From Euglena gracilis (lineage: Eukaryota > Euglenida > Euglenophyceae > Euglenales): a stretch of DNA of 64,000 nucleotides. The notes under the pieces are model-generated. The model was not told the origin of the DNA. It searched no databases and saw nothing but the letters and a program-made list of their open reading frames with translations. Shown here piece after piece: positions 32,800 to 43,800 of the stretch (its first letter is position 1; each line of letters opens with the position of its first letter). Position numbers and translations under genes: made by a program. The stretch lies in the NCBI GenBank assembly GCA_039621445.1, contig CP154955.1, positions 1,194,558 through 1,258,557 on the forward strand, read 5' to 3'.

Positions 32800-35700
32800 A
32801 TTCTGTGCTGGGAGACAGGGGCCTGGGCGGGAAGAGACTGGGGCCTCTGCTTCTCCCTTCCCACGATTGGTCGGGTTGGCAGGGTGTTGGCTTCGTGGTG
32901 GGACTTGGGGTGATCCCACGCCCTGCAGCGAACGGGGCAGCTCTGCGGGCGCCCCATTCGGCATATCCTCGGCAGCCTCCGAGCCCTGGCGTTGCGTCCT
33001 GCTTGGCTCGGCGTCCACACCTGGCGGGCCACAACGGGGACTGTCGGTTCCCCCAAACCTCCCACCCTCTCCCCCCCAGGGTCCTGACACATCGCTGCCG
33101 TCCCCGTCCCTCTGGGGACCGGACACCCCCATGCGTATCCAGTACTCAGTATAAAACCCCCAGAAGGAGTCTCAAAAAAATCCCACATACCTGCCCCCTC
33201 CCGGGAGACTGTCACCTAAGCCCCGTACTTGCTGCGCCATCCAGTTTGGCGCTTTGGGTATTGGGCTACGGGGCCCACGTTGGCCCACGGCGAGTGGGGG
33301 CCAACCTGACCCAGCCCCGCCGCCCGCCGTCACCGCGGCACACCGAGGACAGGCTTTGCCTCCGGTACCCCACGGGACCACCAGACCACAAGCATACGTT
33401 GCGGTGCTTTCCACCGTCTCAGCCCAAGGAAAGTGGGCTGGCAAAGCTAACATTCCTCGTCAGCTCACCCACAGATAGTTCCGGGGTGGAGCTGTGGGAA
33501 ATCCTGTTGGGGACCCAACGCAGTCAGTGGACTGCATCAGGGTCTCAGTGGGTTTTGCGGTTTCAAAGTTTGATGGAATGTCTGGCTGCCCTGTGGAGAT
33601 GCCAGCCCCGCCCTGGTCAGCTGGGGGGGGGGGGGTGTTGCTCCCCTTTCCCGTTCTTCTTCTAGACCAAGCGCCTACAAAAAAAAACCGCCTCTCAAAG
33701 TGAACGCGACAAGTGACGTTTTATGCTCCGGTTTCGCAATATTACACTCAGCATTAGTGGACATATTTTCCTTCGTGCAAGGATAGGGTGCCCCGCTTTT
33801 TGCCCAATGATGGCTGGCTGTTGTCCTTTATATCCTATCTTATCTGCCTGATGAAAAGTACACACCCTCCCTTAACAATAGAAATACTCCCTCCAATGTG
33901 GGTGATGCCAGCCAAGGCCAGCAGAAAAAATAGCGCACACCTGAAGGTCGTTCACATTCAGGCACAAGTCTCTCGCTTCCCCCCCACAGTTGCACACAGG
34001 TGCACAGACGCACTCACTCACATACACACAAAAATCTACGTAATAACAAATGAACAAAAAACGATTAAATTTTAATCATTACTCCCTCAATATTCAACCT
34101 GCGGGTTCCCCTGTAATATTCAACCTGTGGTTTCTATTGATTGGTATTTCGGAGTCAGGGACCGGGGGTATATTATGTGGGCTGTATTTTCCCCCAACAC
34201 CTGACAGTGGTTAGTAGTTAGAAAATTGCAATCAGTAAATTGTTTTTCCCATAAAAATGCAGGCAAAACAAAGGCAAGAAAAGTGCAGCACACCAAGGCT
34301 GCGCACCTGTGGTATGGTCCTTCGGCCAGAGCTTGTCCGGCTGCTGCACTGTCCTTTTTTCAATCACCTTTTTGTTTTCAATTATATTGCTTGAGAACCC
34401 CAAGGGGGGCGTCTGTCCAGAAAATTGGTGGCCTAAAACCAGTACCAAATTTTGGGCTCCAGCATATGGGGTGTTCCTCAGGTTGTCGGCATCCTAATTG
34501 CCCAGACTTTACTTACCATTTTCAAACAGTCAGCTATTTCAGAAGATGGGTGGGTCGGTCACATTGGCAACTCGGGCCAAAATGGCTGAAAATCCATGGT
34601 TTTGCGAGGTTTCAAACCTCCGCCTTCAGCTCGCTGTGAGCCCCTTTCGGCCATTTCTGGCGGACCCTCCACCCATTGGGGGAGGGGGGGGGTTCCGGAG
34701 CCCCCAAGCCACTCAGCCTCCCCCAGAGGTAGGTTAAGGCACACACCAGATGGGCTTTTGCCAGGGCATGCCAGTTGCAATGAGTAATGCTTGCCTGGGA
34801 CTGGCCTGGGGACTAGGGTTACCATGGCGCTGACCTGAGTCGTCAGTGCAACGGCTGTCACCAACGAACCTGTCAGGGTGGATATTCATTGGAATGTTTG
34901 CTGTTGAGGGGGGTCGTCCAAGCCTCCCTTCTTCAATGGAGGGGAGCCTGGTGTTAACCACCAAGCATCCACCCTGCCTCTTTTCTGCCTCCTTGAACCG
35001 CCGAGAATATTTGGGTCCCCAAATTGAACACCCAAGATGGTCGCCCTTAGGTGGTTGGTCTTTCCAATTCTGTCTGGTTTGGTTTTTGTGGCGGCACGTT
35101 AAATGACAGTTTCCATTGGGACGGGGTTGCTTGCTTTGCTCAGTGAATCAGAATAGATATTGTGAGTGTTGCATTTCCTGCAGTTTCCATCCCCTCTTTT
35201 TTAATACAGAAGTTGTATAAATTTCTTTAAAATTTCAGAAATATTCTCAAATTTGTCGCCACCGGAAGTGCCTGGAAGTCTCACCACCCTAATCCTAAAC
35301 ACAAAGCGCGGGACAAATATTTTCTCTTTATTCCACATTGGTGGCTCGTACCGTTGGAAATGACTGTGCATTATTGATTTGCCTACCCCCCCCCCCCCGG
35401 GCAATTGTCACGCGACAAATCGGGCAGCACGGAGGGGGTGACAATTCTCCAGGGTGACAATTTGGCCGCACTGGGCAGTTTGGTTGCGCCCCAACCAAAA
35501 AAACCTTTGGTTGGGCCACAGCCGGCAGCGACCCTACCTCCCACGAACCTACCTCCCGTGACCTCCCACCGCCGATTTTGGGCGGCAATCATTTTCAGCC
35601 CGGCGCTTCGCAAACCTCCAAAAAGATGTCCCCCGACACAAAGGGGGGGGGGAGGTCTTTCCCTTCCTCCACCTGTCGGAAGACATGTTGCGGACTGTGA

Positions 35701-37860
35701 CAGTTTCCTGGGGGGGGGAATGGTCTTTATCGGCTGCCAAGGGCCAAAATTCAACCTGCCATCTGCCCCTGTGTACTTTCACACAATCAAGGTTGCACAT
35801 AATGAACCGCAGATGGCAATTTCAGAAATCGGGAGGAGTTGTTTTCCACATTCAAAAACGTAATCAACGTGTCTTTTCTGAGGGTCACCCCCCAAACATC
35901 AATCTGTAATGCCCTATCCCCCCCATTTGGCTAATGTCCGGGCTCCTTTTTTGACCACATCAACCAGTTGGGGAATTGAGGAATTATTTGGTCGATATTT
36001 TTGTCCATGGTTGGATTTTTCATGAGAGTTTCTTATCAGGCAACTTCTGAAAGTTTCGAAACTAAAATTTCTTGAAGTTTTCTGAACCACGGTCCTGTCC
36101 CGCAGACCAATAAGCCAATTAAGTGGGGCTAAATACCAACCAGGGTGAGGGATGGCATGCCTGGTGCCAGGCATGCATTTCTTGGTGCCAGGGCCAGGAA
36201 AAAATATCGATTTATGCTTTAGCTTGGATTTCTGCCTTTTTCCAAAAGGGGCTTTTTCCCTGAGGATTCATTAAGAATTAAGAATTCAGGAGGAAGCGTA
36301 ACCCAGGGGGCGCAGTCACTCGGGAGGAAAAAAAAATATTAGTCATCCCCAGGCTTTGCGAAAACAAGGCTGAAATAATTGAAAAGGGTGGATCAAAGGT
36401 TGAGGGATGAAAGCCTTGACACAGACTAGCTTGGTGTCCACACCAGCATGCAAACGCAACCCTGAAAGAAATGAGGAAATTATCGAAACTTTGCGGGCCA
36501 CTGTTGTCGAACCGGGTCAGCTGCCTATTATGTGTGTACGTGGAGCCAGGGGGTGGCGGGTGCGGCCACCCTGAGGAGTTGCAGGGGTGAGCCTGGTGCG
36601 GCCATGCCGTTGCTTGCTGAACCCGGGGTGGGGGGCCACTTCCCAAAAAAAAACCAGCCAGCCACTTCTTCACAAAAAAATCAACCAAAGAGAACCAAAG
36701 AGAAGATCAGTGAGCCATCCCTCAGGGGTGGGGCCAGACACATCAGCAATGGCATGGTTGTGACACACCCTTGCCAGGACCAGGGCCCGATGTATGGGCC
36801 GGTGGGGCTCGCCTGCCCCGCCTGGTCCAGGAAGGGTGGGGGGCACCAGCCTCTCCGCTGCCACGTACCCCCTTTGCATCGAACCCTGGCCAGTTCACAG
36901 AACTTCACAGCATACACTTGCCAGTATCACTACTTACACTTTGCGCTGGGATGCTTCACGTGGGGTTGGTAGGGCGGATTGGGTCAAGGTCTTCAGCCAG
37001 GTTGTGGCGAAGGCGGCAGCACAGGGGACAGAAAGAGTTCTGGGCAGTATGCCAGTATCATATCATACATATATGAATAATATACAACACACACACACGC
37101 GCCGCGTGTGTGTGCGTGTGTGTGCAGGTGATATGCATATGCATATGTGTATACTTATGTGTGTGTGTTCGTGTGTTTGTGTTTCCTGTTTGCCAGTATT
37201 GCAGCTAAACACCCTTACCTTCTGTGTCAAATAAAAGTGCAGGGCTCCTCCTCAAGCGGTTACAACACACCCCTCATCAATGCACAATACCCCTTAGGGA
37301 GGCTCAAACGTGGGTGCCTATGGTGCGCACACACTTCAGATTATTCAGCTGGTAATTGCTCCTCCTGAAAGCACTTGGCTTGGAAGATTAATTCAGATTA
37401 TTATAACACATTTCATTCCCTTGATCCTTCAAGGTCCGCAAGTGGAAAGAAAATGCACCCTCCCTCCATCACAAAGAACTGCACTTGCAATAATGACTAA
37501 TTAATCAAATCATGATGAATCGTAACCACAAAACGCATTTCTTTCTAGTAAAATGTCTCTTCTCAGGCTACCTTCTCCCAGTATTATTTTTGTTACAATC
37601 GAGGCACAAAGCAGGGTTGCCTCCCGGGCAGTTGCCATCACCTGGGTGGTGATGACAGTGAGTCCCAGTGTGTGTGGATTTGATTTGATTGGATGGATGG
37701 ATATGAGACGTCACCCACCCGCTCGTTCCCCCTCCACGGTGCGTGTGTGATCGGACAGCCACCCACGGTCCTGCGGACCGGCGAATGCCCGGCCTCCATG
37801 CCACAGCCTGCCTGCTGCGGGGAGGGGGCAGGGCGGGAGGCAGAGGAGGGGAGGGGGGAG
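32800..37860. other. long stretch without a supported exon
   Basis: Several open frames cross the GC-rich part at 32,800-33,660, but none has a clear domain or splice frame. The remainder holds GC-hairpin/C-run pieces (near 34,640-34,730 and 35,390-35,720), a TG/CA tract (37,085-37,180) and AT-rich DNA. Confidence 0.5.
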
Positions 37861-37864
37861 GGCT

Positions 37865-37933
37865 CTGGGTGCGGTTCGGCTGGTTGCGGAAGGGGTTCGC
37901 CCCGTAGCCGATGCCCTTCCCCAGCGCGCCGAA
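37865..37933 (-). CDS. probable exon
   Basis: Phase 0 from acceptor CATCCAG: FGALGKGIGYGANPFRNQPN then RTQ. Joins in phase with the exon at 38.8-39.0 kb. No clear donor; the following bases are a C-rich tract. Confidence 0.4.
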
Positions 37934-38417
37934 CTGGATGGCGGCAGACCGCCAACAGCAACGCCGACCGCCCCCCGCGATGTCCCAGCCAGCGGTTTTC
38001 TAAAAGGACTCCCCCCCCCGGGGGGGGGGGAGGGTACCGTGGCCGGCTGGGAAAAAAGCGCCCTGGGGGGGGGGGTACAGCGGGGGGGGGGGGGGTCGGC
38101 TGGCTGGCAGCTGGACCTCGGGGGAGGGGGTCTGGTCTGCCTTGTCTGGGCAAAAAAATCCCGAAAAAAGGGGTTTTGATGGCTTCCGGCGCCAGAGTGA
38201 CTTGGTGAAGCCCCTGGGCACTTTGGGGCGGGGGCCTGATGTGGGAGCCTTGTGGTGCCTGCATGGACAGACCCTCCCCCCCCCTCCCGGAGTGGGGTCG
38301 GCCTCGCCTGATCTTGAATCCAGAGCATACTGATTTTCCCAACCCCCTGGGACAATGGTGATCCTAATCCCAAAAAAAAATTAGTCGCAGCCAGTGGCTT
38401 TCAGAAGAAACACGTAA

Positions 38418-38620
38418 ACCCCCCAAATAATACCCCTCGGGGTATCACTTTTTCGCCCGAAGTCCCGGCCCGAGGGAAGGGTATTATTTGGGGGGGGGGG
38501 ATAGCACCCAAAATTTTTCAAAAAATTTCGAAGTGGGGGGGATATTAACTCGGTCACCGAAGTCGGACCCCAAGAGGGGCGGTATATTTGGGGGGTATTA
38601 TTTGGGCGGAGGGTTTACCC
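38418..38620. mobile_element. TAAACCCCCCAAATAATAC element
   Basis: Inverted termini TAAACCCCCCAAATAATAC and GTATTATTTGGGCGGAGGG with C/G-run arms. Confidence 0.65.
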
Positions 38621-38823
38621 GAAATTAAAATATGCATCTTTATTCCCTTTAGAAGTTCGATACACAATTGAACAGCGTGGACAATTTCCTTCTTGCACTG
38701 ACCATTGGCAATATGGCTGTTTGCGATATTACAATATAACACAATATTCATTCATTATTTTCAAAATATAATGGTACTAAAAATTGTAACACTGTAGCAC
38801 TTTTTTTTTGTTTCTCGCTGTAC

Positions 38824-39018
38824 GCTAATCTGCCAGTCCTCGTTGGCGGCCTGGCAACATGGAAAGGAAGGGCTCTGATACTTCTTCCGCCACCGCCGGA
38901 TCCGCTCGCACATCTTCACCGCGAACCCGAGCCGGGCCGTGCAGTTGCCGTGGAGCAGCTGCACCGTGTGGGACTGCAGGGAGACGCGGCAGCACTGGTA
39001 CTTGAATGCAATAAAGCA
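38824..39018 (-). CDS. exon, Cys/Arg-rich, unknown family
   Basis: Exactly 65 codons, phase 0: CFIAFKYQCCRVSLQSHTVQ, LLHGNCTARLGFAVKMCERI, RRWRKKYQSPSFPCCQAANE. Seven cysteines and a basic helix RIRRWRKKY. Acceptor CAAGCAG, donor GTACAG. It could be the C-terminus of the glycosyltransferase-like gene or another gene. Confidence 0.55.
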
Positions 39019-39126
39019 CTGCTTGGGGAGGGCGGGGGGTCCACCACCGTGGCAGTGGGGGTGAGGCAATCCCACAGCCTGCGGAGACACCCTTGGCACT
39101 CCGGTCTCAGTCAGGGAAACTGGCAT

Positions 39127-39236
39127 CATCAACAACAACAACATCAACAACGACAACAACAACAACAACAAACAACAAACAACAAACAACAGCAACAACA
39201 ACAACAGCAACAACAACAACAATAACAACAACAACA
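39127..39236. repeat. (CAA)n microsatellite
   Basis: About 110 bases of CAA/CAG-type trinucleotide repeats. Confidence 0.95.
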
Positions 39237-39374
39237 TCGGGACACCCCGCCAACCAAAAAAAAGGCGCGGTCTGGGTGACCAATTTTCGGGCCGGTGGGA
39301 GGCACCGGGCAGAAAAATTTTGACCCCCCCCAAGACGGCCAAAAATGCCATTAAGAAGGCAGCAGGGTCCAGAG

Positions 39375-39988
39375 CAGGCTGTTTTTTACCAACCCCCCGG
39401 GGGAGGGTCCGGAGTGCCTGTGAGTGCCTGCCCAGGCAGGCACTACCTCCCCCGGGGGGGGTCGGATTTCGGCCTGTGCCCAGGCACATTCCTTTGAAAA
39501 TAGGCCATTTTTGGCTCCCAGGCACCTTTGGTGCCGGGGTTGTGCTAGGGCACTTTTGGCTGTGTGCCCTACCCCCCCCTTGGGGGGGTCGGATTGGGAG
39601 TGCCTTAGAGTGCCTGCCCAGGCCATGCTTGTGCTTACCAACCGGGGGGGGAGGGGGGGGTGGGTGCTATAGGGTGCCTGCCCCTAGCAGGCACACCCCC
39701 CCCCCCTGGGGGGGATAGGGGTCCGGGCCGGACCCAGAAAATTTTCATTGAAAATGGCCTTTTCCGGGCCCCCGGCGCCTTCGGCGCCGAGGCCGGAGGG
39801 GGGTGCCTGCTAGGGGCAGGCACCCCCCAAAACCCTACCCCCCCCCGGGGGGGGGGTCGGTTCGGGTGCTATGGGGTGCCTGCCCCTAGCACCCCCCCGT
39901 GGGGTAGGCACCCGACTAAGCACAAGCCTGGCCCAGGCAGGCACCCCCCCCCCGGGGTGGGGTCGGCGCCCGACTAAAATACAGCCTG
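39375..39988. mobile_element. hAT-like MITE, family A, with family B nested inside
   Basis: Ends CAGGCTGTTTTTTAC and CTAAAATACAGCCTG are inverted repeats. The 8 bases GTCCAGAG flank both ends (39,367-39,374 and 39,989-39,996). A family B element sits at 39,624-39,930. The left 245 bases are nearly identical to 644-888. Confidence 0.9.
39624..39930. mobile_element. hAT-like MITE, family B, copy 2 (nested)
   Basis: Nearly identical to 30,282-30,594. Exact 8-bp duplication GCCCAGGC at 39,616-39,623 and 39,931-39,938. It contains the central hairpin CCCGGCGCCTTCGGCGCCG. Confidence 0.92.
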
Positions 39989-40166
39989 GTCCAGAGAATC
40001 GCCATTTTCAAAGGAAAATTGGCTTGGTCGGCAGGCACCGGAACCCAAAACCAACCTCCGCAGGCTGTTGCGGCGATTGCAAAGGCGGTCTGACATGTGT
40101 TTGGGTTATGTGCAGTCCCAACTCTCTGTAGCTCGCAAACCTCAAAATAGAAATAGAGCAGTGAAC

Positions 40167-40260
40167 CATGCTTGTGCTTATCGACCGGGGGGGGTGCTAT
40201 AGGGTGCCTGCCCCTAGCACCCCCCCCCCTGGGGCAGGCACCCGACTAAGCACAAGCCTG
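40167..40260. mobile_element. hAT-like MITE, family B, internally deleted copy 3
   Basis: Only 94 bases: both terminal repeats (CATGCTTGTGCTTA / TAAGCACAAGCCTG) and the CCCCTAGCA arm remain. Exact 8-bp duplication CAGTGAAC at 40,159-40,166 and 40,261-40,268. Confidence 0.92.
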
Positions 40261-40284
40261 CAGTGAACTATCGAAATTTGGCAA

Positions 40285-40692
40285 ACCCCCCAAATATAAA
40301 AACCCCCGGTTTTATATTTGGGCGGAAATTTCAAGACCCCGAGGGGGGTTTGACATTTGGGGGGGGGGGTTATATTCGGTCGGAAAAATCAACTTCCCGG
40401 CGGGCTCCAGCAGTCACTTTTTCGGTCCAAAATCACAAATATGCCCACCCTGGGGGGTCCAAAAACTTCACTTTTCGGGCGAAAGAGCAATTTTCACATA
40501 TTTTTGGTAAAAATGGTTCCCAAGTCTGCCAAAAATCACAATTTTGGGAGATATTTTGTCGAAAAATTTTCCTTCCAGCGTTTCGCGCCGGAGGGGGGGT
40601 TTTACATTTGGAGGGGCTTCAAGGTCCTCAGGGGGGTTTTTATATTTGGGGGGGTTTGCATTTGGGGGGGTTATATTTGGGGGGGTTTACCA
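40285..40692. mobile_element. AAACCCCCCAAATATAA element
   Basis: Left end AAACCCCCCAAATATAA, right end its complement TTATATTTGGGGGGGTTTA. Internal C/G-run arms and a GC hairpin near 40,575. Its right end is about 20 bases from the splice donor of the adjacent exon. Confidence 0.7.
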
Positions 40693-40710
40693 AACCTATT
40701 CCCCTGACAC

Positions 40711-40889
40711 CCGGTTTCATCCAAAATGGAATCTCGCGGATCCAGAGCCTGCGCCCAGCAGAGCGCAACACCGAAAGGTCACAGGGGACCATCTGCTTGT
40801 ATGGGGTGTAGTACGTCCGGGTCCGCACGAAGAAGAAATCCGGCACGTCGTCAACCGGCACCCCGGACCGATTCAAATGCCAATGTGGT
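40711..40889 (-). CDS. exon of glycosyltransferase-like gene
   Basis: Encodes SGVPVDDVPDFFFVRTRTYY and TPYKQMVPCDLSVLRSAGRR, then LWIREIPFW. Acceptor GTGCCAG, donor GTGTCA. Confidence 0.6.
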
Positions 40890-43800
40890 CTGGCACGGTG
40901 CAAACTGCACATCTGCGCTGCAACCCTCCTGTCACATAACCACCAACCTTTGATCGACGACTGGGCGACTAGGGGCTGGTCGTATGACAAGGGGGGAGGA
41001 GTCCCCCCCCCCCATTTGACAAAGCGACCGCTGACCTGCAGCCACTGACTGGGCTTCTCACATGCCCACAACCAACACCACGACGCAACTAGTCTTTCGA
41101 CAGAGGGGGGGAAGAGGGAGAACATATCCTCCTCCCAAATATAAATCATAGGCTTATTTTGGATTTGAAAAGCCAAAAACCGCATTTCTGCCAGGCATGA
41201 TGCCATGAAGTATTGATACCACATCCAAGCATTTGATGTATAATAATACTTAGGCGGCCGAATTCGCACTTAATGGTTTTTTATTTAGAATTTGCGTGTT
41301 TGCGCAAATGCGCAAATTTTACGAAATTCCTGGACCCTGTACCCTGACACAGGGAGAGCAGATTATGGGCTGTGACACTCATCTATTGAAAGGGATTAAC
41401 TCCCAGTAGTTTGGTATAAATGCTGCTTACCAAGTGACGCGAACAGGGCAGATGGTGAGATTGGTGCTGTTGTACATCAAACAGGAGAGAGGCACACACC
41501 CCTTGTTACGACACCTGGAAATGGTGCTGACGTGCTGGCTGAACTGACTGGGATACTACCGCCGCCGGTAAGAACACACGGAGCCTCATCAGATCACACA
41601 CCACAGACTACGTCAGTCAGCCGTCACGCAACTGATTTGTGTGTGTGGGCGCATTTGCGCAAATAAAAACAATTGTGTTTGTGGGCGCATTTGCACAAAT
41701 ATAACGTAAACCGATGAAGGTAAAATGCGTGCACAAACAAATTTTTTTGGTGCCGCATTTGCGCAAATGCGCACACCAATAAAGTTCTATTTATTTGCGC
41801 AAATGCGCAAATAAACATGTACTTTTACTTTCCATGTTAAAAGACACCAATGAGGACCATGACCCTACGAGGTTTTAAAACGTGATGGGCGTGTTGGTGC
41901 GCGCAATTGCGCAAATAAACACAATTACGTTTGTGCGCGCATTTGCGCAAATGCGCAAATAAACATTTAATAAACCGCTTCAAAACGATGTGTTTGCAGG
42001 AGCCTAAACGCACACAAACAAAGTTGTGTTTATTTGTGCAAATGCGCGCACCAACACACATCAGTTGTGTGCTACCATCTCCTCCTCCGTGGCAGCTGGC
42101 GAACGCAATTCCTCACGCCGACCAATGATTTGCACCACAATTACATGGCGATGAAATTTGTGGTGTGGAGTGTTCACTGGAACACGGCATTTGACTGGCG
42201 AAAATTTGCCTGCACGACCTGTTCCTTTGGCGTCACTGTTTGGCAATTAAACGTCATGAATTGATGACGTGCAAACTACCTGTGACTGTTCGACACCTTT
42301 TCTGTAACAGTACTGTGTTGCAAGAAGACAAAAGTTGGCACCTGAAATACCCGGGGTGTCAGGCCGGAGTCCGTTTTATAGTTATTCTCCACCATTTTCC
42401 CTTGAAAAACGTAAAACACACCGGTTTTTGTGCATAATTTGGGGGGTTTCAACATACAAAGTCCATTTCTGGACACCCCAAAAACACCATTTTTCGCCAA
42501 AATCCTGGGGGTCATACCGCCAAAAAACAGAATTTTGCTCACTTTTTGCACTCTCTTGTCAACGTGTTTTCAAACCCCCCTGACCTTCACAGCCGAATCA
42601 AAGAAGAATCAAAAAATTCGTAAATTTGCGCAAGTGCGCAAATAAAAAGAAAAAAGCTTAAATGCGAATTAGGCCGCCTAAGTAATATTCATCAGGCGAT
42701 ATCAAGGAAGATGTCCAGAGCTTCGACTTTGGAAGAGCCTTTGAACATTTCAGATACCAAGCCAATGCCAGAAGTTCCTGCCCTTGGAGCTTGGAGCCTT
42801 GCCAGGGCGGTAGATCCACTCCGGGTTCATCCCTCTCAACACGGGCAGGGCCTTCACCGCCCCGGTCACACAGAGGGCACTGTACAGGTGGAAGTACTGC
42901 CGGGTGAAGTTGCGGCGGGCGGGGCGGGCTGACAGATGTGTCGCCAACCGAATCCCCGGACCATCCAGGCAGTCACAAAAGGGGCGGAATGGTGAAAATG
43001 CGGCAGAGTGGTTCAAGAGATGAAAAGCATGGAGTGGATGTGTGAAGGCGTAGATAGGTCCATTTTTTTTTAACTTTGGTGAGCGTTTTCTTCCAAACCT
43101 GAAAAACACACCCACCCTTTGAAAATTGGGCTGCACAGCATTCGAGATGGACGAAGGAATACAAATGCATCCAAAAAAAAGCATCTGTTAAATTCACTTG
43201 TTATAAACATGGATGTGTGAACAGGTGACACCTTGGATGGTTCTCTGCCTGCCAACCGTCTGGTTGGCTACTTTCCGAGGTCGTCTGCCTGTCTGCCCAA
43301 AGGGCATCGGCCCACACCAGCGCCGGGGCACAATGGCGAAGCGGTCGTTGATGCCGCCCCACGACAGCCACGGCGGGACGTAGATGTGCGTCGGGGACAG
43401 CGACCGCAACCGCACCATCGGGCTGACGTACGCCGCCAGACCCCCATTTCCAGCCCAGCCAATACACGATACAATAGGACCCTTTCAGTGAACAAGACCC
43501 TCTGTAGGGGAGAACCGTACATCGGGTGAACTGTGCGGGCAACAATCGGAGCCACGGGGGAAGGGATGGGAAAGGATGGAGTATATTTTAAAGAGTTTGT
43601 GTGATTTGTTCACCTGAAAGTTCATCTGGCACGGTGGCCTGAAAGCGAGATCATTCTCCCTGAACTTTCTGTGCTGATAGGTTGGTAGTAGGTAGTAGAG
43701 GGTATGCTGGAAATGTTTTCAGGGATTTTGGGCTGATGGTGAACATCTCCAACACGGATAACACTCCAAGTGTCCAAGTGGATCGTTTTTGGATAAAGCA

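Noticed and set aside
32805-33665. 286-codon plus-strand frame
   Set aside because: GC-rich chance frame with no domain, opposite to the strand of surrounding exons and with competing open frames on the other strand.
38761-39525. 254-codon frame with poly-Leu
   Set aside because: The poly-Leu run is the CAA microsatellite read on the other strand; only 38,824-39,018 has splice boundaries and complex sequence.
42758-42805. GC donor after RPGK in the 42.8 kb exon
   Set aside because: A canonical GTATCT donor follows 31 bases later with the frame still open, so a non-canonical site is unnecessary.
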